Shown here piece after piece: positions 43,114 through 52,342 of a DNA stretch of 64,000 nt. Within the stretch, counting starts at the first letter, position 1. Each line of letters starts with the position of its first letter. The DNA is taken from assembly GCA_020426845.1 (NCBI GenBank), contig JAGQPF010000032.1:1-64000 (forward strand). The letters run 5' to 3'. Origin of the DNA: Planctomycetales bacterium (lineage in GTDB: Bacteria > Planctomycetota > Planctomycetia > Pirellulales > Pirellulaceae). A program made the translations under genes and the position numbers. The notes beneath the pieces are model-generated. The model was not told the origin of the DNA and did no database searches. It saw only the letters and a list, made by a program, of their open reading frames with translations.

Positions 43114-45924
43114 CTAGGCAAGCATCTCCGTGGCTGCCTGCAGCGCTTGTTGCATGGCATCGGGCAGCTTGGCGGGATCTTTGCCGCCGGCCTGGGCCAT
43201 GTCGGGTTTGCCGCCGCCTCCGCCGCCGACGGCTTTGGCGGCGATGCCCACCCATTTGCCCGAATGGACGCGATCGACGATCTCCTTGCTGACGCCGGCG
43301 ACCAACTGAACTTTGCCATCGTCTTCAGCCGCCAACAAGACGGCGACGGGGCTGGTCTTCTGTCGGATTTGGTCGATCAGTTGCCGCATCAAATTGGAGT
43401 TGCCGATCGGCAGTTGATGGATGATCACTTTGACGCCGTTCACTTCGGTGGCTCCCTCGATCAACGAGTCGGCGGAGACGTCGCCGCTGGCGGCCAGTTT
43501 CTCCAATTGAGCCTGCAGCTGCTTGGCTTCGTCTTGCAGGCCCGCGACGCGGTGCGGCGTTTCGCTAGCAGGCACGTTCAGATGCCGCGCGGCGTCGCGA
43601 ACCAGGCGTTTGGCGGCGGCGTAGTCCGCCGGGTCCTTGCCCGTGGCCGGCTTCAATTCCTCGCCGGCCGAACCGCCGCCCACCTGCTTCTTCAAGGTTC
43701 GCACGGTGGCCATCAAGTTCTCGACCGCCTTGGGCACGGCGCCGGCGCCACAGCCTAACTGCTCGGCCAGTTGTGACAGCAGTTGCTGGGTTTGCTGCTC
43801 ATGCTCCCGGGCGCGAACTCCGGTGTACGCAGTCACGCGCCGTGTGCCGGCGGCGACCCCGCCCTCCTCGACGATCTCGAACTTCTCGACCTGCGAGGTG
43901 TTGGTCAGGTGCGTGCCGCCGCATAGCTCGCGACTGAACTCGCCCATCGAGACCATCCGCACCGGATCGGGATACTTCTCTCCGAACAGCATCATCGCGC
44001 CGCGCTCGCGGGCGTCGGCCAGCGGCAGGGTCTGCCATTGAATCGGCTCGGCCGAGAGGATGCGCTCGTTCACCAGTTGCTCGATATGCTGCAGCTGGTC
44101 GTAATGCACGGGCTCGAGATTCGTGAAGTCGAACCGCAGTTCATCGCGTTCGACCTTCGAGCCCTGCTGCTGAGCATGTTTGCCCAAGGTCTCTTGCAAC
44201 GCGTAATGCAGCATGTGGGTGGCGGAGTGGGCGCGGCGAATGCCTTCCCGTCGAGCCGAGTCGACGACCGCCCGAACCTTGCTGTTGTTCACCAGCGTGC
44301 CGCTCCGCAGAAAGCCGACATGCAACGTAAGCCCGCCGTTTTTCTGAGCGTCGACGACTTCGAACTCCATGTCATCGGTGAGCAGCCGGCCCTGATCGCC
44401 GACCTGCCCTCCCGACTCGCCGTAGAACGGAGTTTGATCCAGCACAACCACGCAGATCCGCTCGCCCGTCGCCGCGATCGACTCTTGCAGGTTGCCTTCG
44501 TTCGGATCATAGTCGCCGAGCGTTTGGTCCTCGTCCAGCAGCACGATGCCTAGCACCGTGGCCTCGGCTTCCTCTTGCTCATAGCCAAGGAATTCGGTTT
44601 GGCCGTGGGCCTTTTTCAGGTCTTCGACGGGGCCGGGCTTGAACAGCTCGGTGTCCATGCCGTCGGACCCTCCGCTGCTCGGGCCGTCATCGTCGTCGGC
44701 GTCGATCGCAAAGCCTTTCTCGTGGACGATCAGCTGGGACAGCTCAACGGGAATCCCGTAGGTGTCGTACAGATCGCGGATCGTCGAGGCCGGCACGAGC
44801 GTCTGTTTCTTCTCGCTCATCTGCGCGAACAGCTTGTCGAGTCGGGCGATGCCGGAGTCGAGCGTATTGAGGAACGCGTTCTCCTCTTGGCGCATCACTT
44901 GGGCAACGCGGTCGACGGTCTCCAGCAGCTCCGGATAGGGTTGCTTCATCATGTCGGCAACCACAGGCACGAGCTGATAGAGAAACGGCTCGCGGCGCCC
45001 CATCTGGTGGCCGTCGAGCACGGCGCGGCGGAGCAGCCGGCGAATGACGTACTTCTCCTTGTTGCGGCCCGGGTAGACGTTTTCGTGAATCGCAAAGGTG
45101 CAGGCGCGAACGTGGTCGGCGATCCTTCGCATCCGCCGGCCGTTGTCGTCGTCGGGGTTGTACTTCAGCTCGCACACTTCGCCAGCGGCTTCGACCAGCG
45201 GGCGGAGGATGTCGATGTGATAATTGGTAGTCTTGCCTTGCATGACCGACGCGATCCGCTCCAGGCCCATGCCGGTGTCGATATTCTTGCTCGGCAGCGG
45301 CTTGAGATTCTCGGGGGGCGGTCCGACGCGGTTGAATTGCGTGAAGACGAGATTCCAGATCTCGACGAGCTGCCCGCTGTTGTCGCGGTAAAAGATTTCG
45401 CTGCAGGGGCCGCAGACGCCGTCCGGCCCCTGGCTCGGAGCTCCGGCCGGCCAAAAATTGTCGTCCTCGCCCATTCGCGTGATGCGGCTGGCGGGCAGTC
45501 CGACAACGTTGGCCCAGATCTCGGCGGCCTCGTCGTCATCGAGATACACCGTGGCGGACAACCGATCTGCATCCAGGGCGAGCCACTTCTTGTCGGTCAG
45601 GAATTCCCACGCCCATTGGATCGCTTCGCGTTTGAAGTAGTCGCCGAAGCTGAAGTTGCCGAGCATCTCGAAGAAGGTGTGGTGGTAGGCGGTGACACCC
45701 ACATTGTCGATGTCGCCGGTGCGGAGACACTTTTGAGCGGTTGTGGCGCGAGTAAACTCCAACTTGACCTTGCCGAGAAAATGATCCTTGAACTGGTTCA
45801 TTCCGGCCGGAGTGAACAACACCGAGTTGTCCCATTTGGGCACCAGCACATCGGAGGGCTGCCGAGAGTGTCCCTTGGACACAAAAAAGTCGAGGTACTT
45901 CTCGCGAATTTCGTCGGTATGCAT
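43114..45924 (-). CDS. alaS: Alanyl-tRNA synthetase
   Basis: A 936-residue class-II synthetase charging tRNA-Ala. The N-terminal catalytic core begins IREKYLDFFVSKGHSRQPSD and has FTPAGMNQFKDHFLG. The editing domain carries the zinc motifs HSATHMLH and CGGTHLTNTSQ. The C-terminal domain ends with the glycine-rich VGGGGGGKPDMAQAGGKDP stretch, typical of AlaRS. It is somewhat longer than the ~875-residue E. coli enzyme because of acidic inserts, for example DADDDDGPSSGGSDG. It is transcribed alone. Confidence 0.98.
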   Translation of the reverse strand: MHTDEIREKYLDFFVSKGHSRQPSDVLVPKWDNSVLFTPAGMNQFKDHFLGKVKLEFTRATTAQKCLRTGDIDNVGVTAYHHTFFEMLGNFSFGDYFKREAIQWAWEFLTDKKWLALDADRLSATVYLDDDEAAEIWANVVGLPASRITRMGEDDNFWPAGAPSQGPDGVCGPCSEIFYRDNSGQLVEIWNLVFTQFNRVGPPPENLKPLPSKNIDTGMGLERIASVMQGKTTNYHIDILRPLVEAAGEVCELKYNPDDDNGRRMRRIADHVRACTFAIHENVYPGRNKEKYVIRRLLRRAVLDGHQMGRREPFLYQLVPVVADMMKQPYPELLETVDRVAQVMRQEENAFLNTLDSGIARLDKLFAQMSEKKQTLVPASTIRDLYDTYGIPVELSQLIVHEKGFAIDADDDDGPSSGGSDGMDTELFKPGPVEDLKKAHGQTEFLGYEQEEAEATVLGIVLLDEDQTLGDYDPNEGNLQESIAATGERICVVVLDQTPFYGESGGQVGDQGRLLTDDMEFEVVDAQKNGGLTLHVGFLRSGTLVNNSKVRAVVDSARREGIRRAHSATHMLHYALQETLGKHAQQQGSKVERDELRFDFTNLEPVHYDQLQHIEQLVNERILSAEPIQWQTLPLADARERGAMMLFGEKYPDPVRMVSMGEFSRELCGGTHLTNTSQVEKFEIVEEGGVAAGTRRVTAYTGVRAREHEQQTQQLLSQLAEQLGCGAGAVPKAVENLMATVRTLKKQVGGGSAGEELKPATGKDPADYAAAKRLVRDAARHLNVPASETPHRVAGLQDEAKQLQAQLEKLAASGDVSADSLIEGATEVNGVKVIIHQLPIGNSNLMRQLIDQIRQKTSPVAVLLAAEDDGKVQLVAGVSKEIVDRVHSGKWVGIAAKAVGGGGGGKPDMAQAGGKDPAKLPDAMQQALQAATEMLA

Positions 45925-46269
45925 GTGAGTGGGGGGCCTGAATGGAACGCGGTGTCAAAACGCACAGGTTGTGCGAAGTGCGGCTTGTCGAAGGTACGGT
46001 CAAAGACGATGGAAGGCTGGTGTTTTTCAACGGCCTCGCTCAGTTGAAAAAGACCCAACTGGCAATCGGAACAGCTACGTACGTTCTGGAACAAAAGCTG
46101 GACTGATTGCCGGAATAGGTGTTTTACAACGGGCCTCCTCCCTCCTCCCATCGCGTTCAACCCAATTCGCTCGCTAAATGATAGAGTTTTAAGGGGCAAG
46201 CGCGGAGGGCAGGAAGCTGCCGGTCGGCGGACGTCATGATGTTTCAGCGATCTGATCAAGGAGAGGCGG
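45925..46269. other. Intergenic region between divergent alaS and thpR
   Basis: 345 bases without a gene. It has two similar stretches on the minus strand (CCGTTGTAAAACACC and CCGTTGAAAAACACC, near 46129 and 46030). No promoter boxes can be assigned. Confidence 0.45.
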
Positions 46270-46833
46270 ATGTCGGAGCGAATGTTCATTGCCATCTGGG
46301 CGGATGAGGTCGCCGATCGCATCCACCAATTGCAGGAGCGTCTCCGGCGGGCGGGCGGCGATGTTCGCTGGGTGAGCCCCGACCAACTCCATCTGACGCT
46401 CAAATTCCTGGGGGAAACAACTTTGTTACAGTCGGCGTCGGTGTGCCGGGCGATGGCCCGGGTCGCGAGCCGGCACGAAGCATTTGAAGTCGAAGTGATC
46501 GGCGCCGGCGCGTTTCCGGATGCTGAGCGACCTCGCACGCTGTGGGCCGGGGTAGGCGGTGGAGGCGATCAGGTGACTCAATTGCACCTGGATTTGGACG
46601 ACGCCCTGGCGGACCTGCACTACCCGAGAGAATCGCGGTTTACGCCGCACGTGACCGTGGGCCGCGTGCGTTCGCAGCGGAACCGGGAAGGAATCTGCGA
46701 GCAGCTGGAGAAGGATGTGCGTTTCGAAGTGGGAACGGTGGGAGTCGAGGAAATCTGTCTTGTCACCAGTCGCCTGGAGCCCGAGGGGCCCATCTACGAA
46801 GTCATTGGCCGAGTGCCGCTGGGCGGGGAATGA
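46270..46833 (+). CDS. thpR: RNA 2',3'-cyclic phosphodiesterase (2H family)
   Basis: A 187-residue protein of the 2H phosphoesterase family (LigT/ThpR), acting on RNA 2',3'-cyclic phosphates. The two HxTx motifs are HLTLKFLG (His41, Thr43) and FTPHVTVGRV (His128, Thr130). The start RMFIAIW is typical. It begins at ATG after AAGGAGAGGCGG, a strong ribosome site. It lies upstream of recA on the same strand, a neighbourhood found in many bacteria (often with cinA), but the 560-base gap here argues against one tight operon. Confidence 0.95.
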   Translation: MSERMFIAIWADEVADRIHQLQERLRRAGGDVRWVSPDQLHLTLKFLGETTLLQSASVCRAMARVASRHEAFEVEVIGAGAFPDAERPRTLWAGVGGGGDQVTQLHLDLDDALADLHYPRESRFTPHVTVGRVRSQRNREGICEQLEKDVRFEVGTVGVEEICLVTSRLEPEGPIYEVIGRVPLGGE

Positions 46834-47393
46834 AGCCGCCAAAGGCTCGGGGCATGAGACAGGGATCGCGGTGCTTTGCAGCTGTTGGCTGAGCACGCAT
46901 GCGACGGGCGACCATCGCGGACAACGGGGTGACAACGGGGTGACACCACCGCGAGATTATTTTTCTCGGCTGATTGCTGGCCGTTACCCACGAATTCCGC
47001 GTTTTTCCGGCGAAGCGTCGCTTCTGCGCGCCGGCGTTCTTGAAGGTCTCCGACTTTTTCCCGCCACCGGGGACCTTACGTGTCCGTAGCCCCGCGAAAC
47101 TAAGGACAGAGTCGAGCGGACAACTGGATGACGCCGGACCACGAGCGACCATCCAATCCGCCGAACGGCTCAAACCCTATTGAATCGGACGGCCACAACC
47201 GATAAGGTATTCAGGCGTACACTACTGCCCTAATGTTCAGGCAGTGTCCGCACAGATGTCCGCTTCTCTCCGAGCCCCCGGGCAACGACGAAGCCACTTC
47301 CGGCCACAAAAAGCTGGAACACTCTGGATGCCCCTGGTTGATGAAAGCCAGCAATCCATTTCTGATTACGGACCAACGACAGGGAGTTCCCAA
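46834..47393. promoter_or_regulatory. Long upstream region of recA
   Basis: 560 bases without a supportable gene. A direct repeat TTCAGGC occurs at 47210-47216 and 47236-47242, 26 bases apart. No LexA box of the Gram-negative (CTGT-N8-ACAG) or Gram-positive (GAAC-N4-GTTC) type is seen. Tandem GACAACGGGGT copies lie near 46920-46940. Confidence 0.4.
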
Positions 47394-48662
47394 ATGGTGG
47401 CGACACAAGAGGTGAAGGCGACGACCATGGCCAAGAAAAAGACGGACACGGCGAGCAAGGCGGCGGAGAAGATGTCGGCCATTGTCGACCAGAATCCGAC
47501 GTTGAAGACGACGCTGCAGCAGATCGAGAAGCAGTTTGGCGAAGGCTCGATCATGCCGTTGGGCGCCGAGGCGCGGGGCGCCATTCCCGGCGTCTCCACG
47601 GGCAGCTTGTCCCTGGACATCGCCCTGGGCGGCCGAGGCTTGCCGCGTGGCCGCATCATCGAGATCTTCGGGCCGGAGTCGAGCGGCAAGACCACGTTGG
47701 CGCTGCATGTGGCGGCGGAGGCACAGAAGAAGGGCGGCATCGCCGCGATCATCGACGCCGAGCACGCGTTCGACCCGACTTGGGCGAAGAAGCTGGGCGT
47801 GGAGCTCGACACGCTGTTGGTCAGCCAGCCGAACAGCGGCGAGGAGGCGATGCAGATCACCGAGATGCTGGTGAAGTCCAACGCCGTTGACGTTGTCATC
47901 GTCGACTCGGTCGCCGCGTTGGTGCCCAAGCAAGAGCTCGAGGGCGAGATCGGCGACTCGCATGTGGGCCTGCAGGCCCGGCTGATGAGCCAATCGATGC
48001 GAAAGCTCACCGGCGCGATCGCCAAGAGCAAGACGGTCACGATCTTCATCAACCAGATCCGCGAGAAGATCGGCGTGATGTTCGGCAGCCCGGAGACGAC
48101 GCCGGGCGGCCGCGCCTTGAAGTTCTACAGCTCCTGCCGCGTCGATGTGCGGCGCATCGGGCAGCTGAAGGACGGCGAGGAGGTCGTCGGCCAGCGAGTC
48201 CGCTGCAAAGTGGTCAAGAACAAGGTCGCCCCGCCCTTCCGCGTCGCCGAGTTCGACATGATGCACACCCACGGCATCAGCTTCGAGGGCGATGTGCTGG
48301 ATCTGGCGGTTGCCGAGAAGATCGTCGCTCGCAGCGGCTCGTGGTTCAAGTACAACGACGACTACCTCGGGCAAGGCAAGGAGAAGGCCCGCCTCTTCCT
48401 GCAAGAGAACCCCGAGATCTGCGAGGAGATCAAGCAGAAGGTGCTCGCCACTGGCGGACACGCCTTGGGCGAAGCCCCCGCCGGCGACTCGGCGGCCACC
48501 GCCGCGACGGACTCGGCCACCGACGCCAAAGCGACCGGAAGCGACGCCAAGGATGCCAAGGATGCCCAAACGGGCACCCAAGCCGATGCCAAGGCGGACG
48601 CCAAAGCCGCTCCCCCGGCCCCCAAGGGCAAGGCCGTCAAACCTGCGGCCAAGGCCAAGTAG
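47394..48662 (+). CDS. recA: Recombinase A
   Basis: About 422 residues from ATG 47394, preceded by AGGGAG at seven bases; ATG 47427 ([10 protein letters not shown]...) is the alternative. The RecA core is complete: Walker [66 protein letters not shown] and [11 protein letters not shown]. It pairs homologous DNA and activates the SOS response. After the core comes a 70-residue low-complexity tail (Ala, Asp, Lys, with [15 protein letters not shown] at the end) that is much longer than usual and may modulate DNA binding. Confidence 0.98.
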   Translation: MVATQEVKATTMAKKKTDTASKAAEKMSAIVDQNPTLKTTLQQIEKQFGEGSIMPLGAEARGAIPGVSTGSLSLDIALGGRGLPRGRIIEIFGPESSGKTTLALHVAAEAQKKGGIAAIIDAEHAFDPTWAKKLGVELDTLLVSQPNSGEEAMQITEMLVKSNAVDVVIVDSVAALVPKQELEGEIGDSHVGLQARLMSQSMRKLTGAIAKSKTVTIFINQIREKIGVMFGSPETTPGGRALKFYSSCRVDVRRIGQLKDGEEVVGQRVRCKVVKNKVAPPFRVAEFDMMHTHGISFEGDVLDLAVAEKIVARSGSWFKYNDDYLGQGKEKARLFLQENPEICEEIKQKVLATGGHALGEAPAGDSAATAATDSATDAKATGSDAKDAKDAQTGTQADAKADAKAAPPAPKGKAVKPAAKAK

Positions 48663-48841
48663 GCACACACGTTGACTCGGCAACCTTGCTGATCCCATTC
48701 GTGGAACTCGATTCCACTGGCGTCCTCGAGCTTGCCTTCCTTTGAGCCCCGGAATGGAAGCCCCTGCCGCGCGTGCCGTCGCTCGACGTTTCATCCGTCG
48801 CTCGGCGTTTCACCGGGGGTTCGACACGCCATCGGCTCCAG

Positions 48842-48878
48842 CGGCCAGCTCGCATCCTCCGGCGAGCTGGCCGTTTTT
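48842..48878 (+). terminator. Rho-independent terminator downstream of recA
   Basis: CGGCCAGCTCGC pairs with GCGAGCTGGCCG around an eight-base loop, followed by TTTTT. It lies 180 bases after the recA stop and 78 before the next gene. Confidence 0.85.
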
Positions 48879-48955
48879 ATTTCATTTGCCCCGCCGTTTC
48901 ACGCCATACAATAAAGGTTTCCACGCGGCCTGAAAACCGGAGAACAAGGCTTGCC

Positions 48956-49291
48956 ATGAACACTCCTGCCCCCGTCTGCGTTTACAAGTCCGGCAGCATT
49001 CAGGAAGCGCATCTGGTCTGCGACTTGCTCCAAACTGCCGGCATCGAGGCTCGCATCGCCAGCGACGGAGTTGAGAATGTCGTGGGCGAGGTGCCATTTC
49101 AGATCGCCGGCAGCCCCATCTGGGTTCCCTCCGATCAGGAGCAAAAGGCGCGAGCCGTGCTCGCCGAGCACCGGGCGAACCGCAACCTCAAGCCGCCGCC
49201 GCTGTTTTGTTATCACTGCGGCGTCGACTTGGAAGACCGAATCGCAACGTGCCCGGGCTGCGGCGGCGAGCTGGATTGGAGCGAGGATTGA
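48956..49291 (+). CDS. DUF2007-type signal-transducing domain with zinc ribbon
   Basis: A 111-residue protein from ATG 48956. The first part (CVYKSGSIQEAHLVCDLLQT, then AGIEARIASDG and PIWVPSDQEQKARAVLAEHR) matches the DUF2007 small ferredoxin-like fold found in putative signal-transducing proteins. The C-terminal part is a zinc ribbon with CYHCG and CPGCG. Function is unknown. Upstream in-frame codons pass through the recA terminator, so they are not used. Confidence 0.85.
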   Translation: MNTPAPVCVYKSGSIQEAHLVCDLLQTAGIEARIASDGVENVVGEVPFQIAGSPIWVPSDQEQKARAVLAEHRANRNLKPPPLFCYHCGVDLEDRIATCPGCGGELDWSED

Positions 49292-49645
49292 TCTTTGTTG
49301 AAAGCCCCGCTTCGCGCTATAATCGCAACCGGCATTCTTGGCTGTCCGCTGCTTGTTAAGGGATGAACGAGCCACAGCCGCCAACAGCCTTTGTGGCTGT
49401 AAAGAGACCTGCCGAGAATCTGGCGTCGGTGTTTCCTTGCCACGTTCTCGCTCGACGAACTTGCCTCGTTGCTCCGAAACTTCGGGGTGATCGCAAGCTC
49501 GCGGCTCGCCGCGACTTTGGCTCTCTAACCCTCAGACGAAGGCGCAACGGTCCACGACCCGACCGCCAAGTTTGCGTTTCGGGTTGGCCAGGCTGCCAAG
49601 TTGCGGCCTACCGGTCCACCAATCGTCCTTAACTACAGCATCACA
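49292..49645. other. Intergenic region upstream of the HtrA gene
   Basis: About 350 bases with no gene that I support; a short open frame at 49363-49632 has no recognisable feature. A hairpin CAGCCGCCAACAGCCTTTGTGGCTG lies near 49375-49400. A candidate promoter is at 49295-49323. Confidence 0.5.
49295..49323 (+). promoter_or_regulatory. Candidate sigma-70-type promoter upstream of the HtrA gene
   Basis: TATAAT (49318-49323) is a perfect -10 box. TTGTTG (49295-49300) lies 17 bases upstream as a weak -35. It is 320 bases before the HtrA start, implying a long leader or a start upstream of an unseen small RNA. Confidence 0.4.
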
Positions 49646-51049
49646 ATGCGGCAAGTCGCAGAACAACGCAGACACTTCACGCTGCTGCTGGCTGTCATGT
49701 TCATGACAGCCGGCGGGTTCGCGCATGCTCAGTCGTTGCAGCAATTTCAGTCGGCACTGGAGACGGCGATCGCGCGAGCCGAGCCATCAGTCGTCGCCAT
49801 TGCGAGAGTGCGGCAGGGGTCCGCCGTCGCGCCGGCGGACCCGGCCTTCGTGCCCTCGGAGTACGCCACCGGCGTTGTCGTCGGCAAGGGGCAGATCCTG
49901 ACGAGCTACCATGTGCTCGGCAATCCGGAGCACTATGACTACTGGGTGTGGCATGGCGGAGCTCCCTACCAAGTCGTCAAGGTCGAGCGTCCCCGCGCAG
50001 CGGATCCATGGCTGGACCTGGCCTTGCTCGAGATCGAAGCGGAGACCCAGCCGATCACTCTGGGGGATGCCAATACGTTGAAGAAGGGGCACATCGTGGT
50101 CGCGTTGGGGAACCCCTATGCCATCGCCCGCGACGGGGAGGTCAGCGCATCACTGGGGATCGTCTCCAACCTCAAACGCAAAGCGCCTCCACTGCCCGGC
50201 CAAGAGACCCGCGAGACGCTCCACCAACTGGGCACCTTGCTTCAGGTCGACGCTCGACTGCCACGTGGCTGCTCCGGCGGCGCTTTGATCAACACCCGCG
50301 GCGAGCTCGTCGGACTCACGTTGTCGCTGGCGGCATTGGCGGATGAAGACACCGAGGCCGGATTTGCCATCCCGGTCGACGAGACGTTCCGGCGCGCCCT
50401 GAAGAAGCTCCAGCTGGGCCAAGTCGACAACTATGGCTACCTAGGTGTGCTGCCCGCCTCATTGCCGCTGCGTGAGCGACAGGAAGGGAAGCGAGGCGTG
50501 CTGGTGCAAAATGTCATGCCCGGAACCCCCGCCGCGGCCGCTGGCCTGCGTCGCATGGACTTGATTGTCGAGGTGGCCGGCCAACCGGTCGCCAATCCGC
50601 ATCAACTGGTTCGCATCATCGGCGCGCTGCCGGCCGGACGAGAGACGGAGCTTGTCGTCGAGCGAGGCGAGCAGCGTCGCAGCACGTTGCGACGCACCGT
50701 GCTGCTCAGCAAGAAACGCGTGGCGGGAGATTTGCCGGTGATCGCCGAGGAGGAGCCACAACCGTGGCGAGGCGCCACAGTGGAGTATCTCACGGCCATG
50801 CCCGAGTACCCGTTTCACTCCTATAAGATCGACCCGCTCGGCTCGGTCGGACTGGTGGCCGTGGAGGAGGGCTCGCCCATGCATCGCGCGGGCTTTCGGT
50901 CCGGCGATTATGTCAGTCATGTGAACGGCAAGCGCGTCTCGACGCCAGCCGAGTTTCTGGCGCTCGCCGACAAGCAAGCCGGAGTCGTGGAGCTCCGTCG
51001 CCCCGCCTCTCAAGGTGCGCAAGCCGAGGATGTCCAAGTTTCTCCCTGA
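49646..51049 (+). CDS. HtrA/DegP-family serine protease with two PDZ domains
   Basis: A 467-residue exported protease. The ATG at 49646 starts a signal peptide (HFTLLLAVMFMTAGGFAHA). The catalytic triad is intact: His in ILTSYHVLGN, Asp in DPWLDLALLEI and Ser in LPRGCSGGALI. A first PDZ domain (about 270-350) contains GVLVQNVMPGTPAAAAGLRR, and a second (about 375-460) has GLVAVEEGSPMHRAGFRSGD. It probably degrades or folds misfolded periplasmic proteins. A mobile-type palindrome begins 44 bases after its stop. Confidence 0.92.
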   Translation: MRQVAEQRRHFTLLLAVMFMTAGGFAHAQSLQQFQSALETAIARAEPSVVAIARVRQGSAVAPADPAFVPSEYATGVVVGKGQILTSYHVLGNPEHYDYWVWHGGAPYQVVKVERPRAADPWLDLALLEIEAETQPITLGDANTLKKGHIVVALGNPYAIARDGEVSASLGIVSNLKRKAPPLPGQETRETLHQLGTLLQVDARLPRGCSGGALINTRGELVGLTLSLAALADEDTEAGFAIPVDETFRRALKKLQLGQVDNYGYLGVLPASLPLRERQEGKRGVLVQNVMPGTPAAAAGLRRMDLIVEVAGQPVANPHQLVRIIGALPAGRETELVVERGEQRRSTLRRTVLLSKKRVAGDLPVIAEEEPQPWRGATVEYLTAMPEYPFHSYKIDPLGSVGLVAVEEGSPMHRAGFRSGDYVSHVNGKRVSTPAEFLALADKQAGVVELRRPASQGAQAEDVQVSP

Positions 51050-51092
51050 CCCAACTGCGTCAACCCTGCCCCTGCGAACATTACACCATTGC

Positions 51093-51195
51093 CTACAGCG
51101 CATTTCAAAAACTTCCCGATCGGCAATCGGATTGATAGAACCAGCAGAAAAACTGCCTTCGATTGCGCCAGGGAAGATTTTTGAAATGCCCACTA
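51093..51195. repeat. Long copy of the MITE-like palindromic element
   Basis: It runs from CTACAGCGCATTTCAAAAAC to TTTTTGAAATGCCCACTA, with terminal inverted repeats TTTCAAAAACTTCCC and GGGAAGATTTTTGAAA. It is the reverse-oriented, longer version of the element at 10067-10132 and contains a central segment missing there. It lies between the HtrA gene and the next hypothetical gene, whose upstream in-frame extension would begin inside it. Confidence 0.88.
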
Positions 51196-51216
51196 CCCAA
51201 GTTTGACGGAGTGAAC

Positions 51217-51948
51217 ATGGGCTTTTCCTTGATCTACGAAAGCCGCGCAGGCGTGCCCCGCCACACGCGCGAGCTCGCCTTGGAACGACTCCGTGAGCTA
51301 AACATCAAGCGTCGCTGGCGTCGCTGCGAAGCGTTGAGGTTTCAGCTACATGCGGACAACGACCCGCTCCGTGGCGAGAGCTTTGTGTACATTACTTCGA
51401 TCCCCGATGAACGCGAGCGGGAACGAGCTGGCGTTGTGTCGGAAGCCCGGCCGGCGCATCTCGTCGAAAACCTGTGCCTGCTTTCCCATGAGTTCGAAAT
51501 CGACTGGGACATCTATTGGGCGCCCAAGCCAGGCGCCCTGACCCTCCCTGCTCGCGAGCCCCTTGGCGCCATCGTGCAGGGACGTTGCGACGACCGGCTG
51601 CTGGAGGCGGCCGCCACGGTGGAGCCACTGCGAGGACTGATTCACCAGCCGGCGGCGCCCGCCGCCGACGATTGGATGAAGCTCCCGCTATCGGCCATGT
51701 TGATTGACGAATTCGGCGCCGATCTCAGTCGCATCAACATCCGACTCTGCCGCAGCACCTGCCTGGAGACGGAAGATGAGGACGCGGACCACCATCGGAC
51801 CAAGCCCTTGCCTGCCGACTCGGAACGCCCTCGCGAGGACTCGGAGCACCGCTCACCCACTGCCTCCTCCCAAGAGCGGCAACGTTCCGCCCACGAGGAG
51901 TTCGACGAGCCGCAGCGACCGATGATCTTGAAATTCCCGCCTCGCTAG
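51217..51948 (+). CDS. Hypothetical protein with acidic/low-complexity C-terminus
   Basis: A 243-residue protein of no family I know. ATG 51217 is used; an upstream extension would be encoded by the repeat element. The first 175 residues look globular with mixed strands (FSLIYESRAGVPRHTRELAL, then SFVYITSIPD and FEIDWDIYWAPKPGAL). The last 65 residues are rich in Glu, Asp, Arg and Ser and probably disordered. There is no signal peptide or membrane segment. It is co-directional with the HtrA gene but separated by the palindromic element. Confidence 0.7.
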   Translation: MGFSLIYESRAGVPRHTRELALERLRELNIKRRWRRCEALRFQLHADNDPLRGESFVYITSIPDERERERAGVVSEARPAHLVENLCLLSHEFEIDWDIYWAPKPGALTLPAREPLGAIVQGRCDDRLLEAAATVEPLRGLIHQPAAPAADDWMKLPLSAMLIDEFGADLSRINIRLCRSTCLETEDEDADHHRTKPLPADSERPREDSEHRSPTASSQERQRSAHEEFDEPQRPMILKFPPR

Positions 51949-51963
51949 GACTCTTCAACCGGA

Positions 51964-52002
51964 CGGGCCTCCATCGCAGGCGACCCTTGTGAGGCCCGGT
52001 GG
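51964..52002. repeat. 45 bp palindromic repeat, intergenic copy
   Basis: It is an intact CGGGCCTC...GAGGCCCG copy 15 bases after the stop of the preceding hypothetical gene. Confidence 0.92.
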
Positions 52003-52269
52003 ACGGGACGGAGCCGAGCTCTGCGGCGTCAATCCGCTGTGGCGACCAGGTTCATGTGACAGCCTCGGGTGGCGGGCTCCACTGCGCGATGGCGTCAACT
52101 CACGCTTCCATTTCTGCACGCGCGTGCGCCTGCGCAATCGGCACAACCGGCAAAGTCATCGCGCAGCCAGCTGATCAGCTATCTCAACGACAGGTTCGGA
52201 CAGGGCTTTGGGACACCGGAACCTAAGATTCCCATAGTTGCCAAGAGCGGCCCGCAGGCCGTGGCAGCA

Positions 52270-52308
52270 TCGGCTGTGCGGAGCCGCCAAGCGGAGCCGC
52301 ACAGCCGA
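52270..52308. repeat. Perfect 12 bp inverted repeat hairpin
   Basis: TCGGCTGTGCGG (52270-52281) pairs perfectly with CCGCACAGCCGA (52297-52308) around a 15-base loop. It lies 35 bases before the DsrE2 gene and may control its mRNA. Confidence 0.8.
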
Positions 52309-52342
52309 AGGGGCGCAACTCCGACTTGACCGAGAGCAACCA

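Noticed and set aside
44575-46047. 490-residue plus-strand open frame opposite alaS
   Set aside because: It is antisense to the catalytic core of alaS with no recognisable domain.
47211-48794. 527-residue minus-strand open frame opposite recA
   Set aside because: It is a mirror of the recA codon pattern, rich in Arg, Gly and Leu with no motif.
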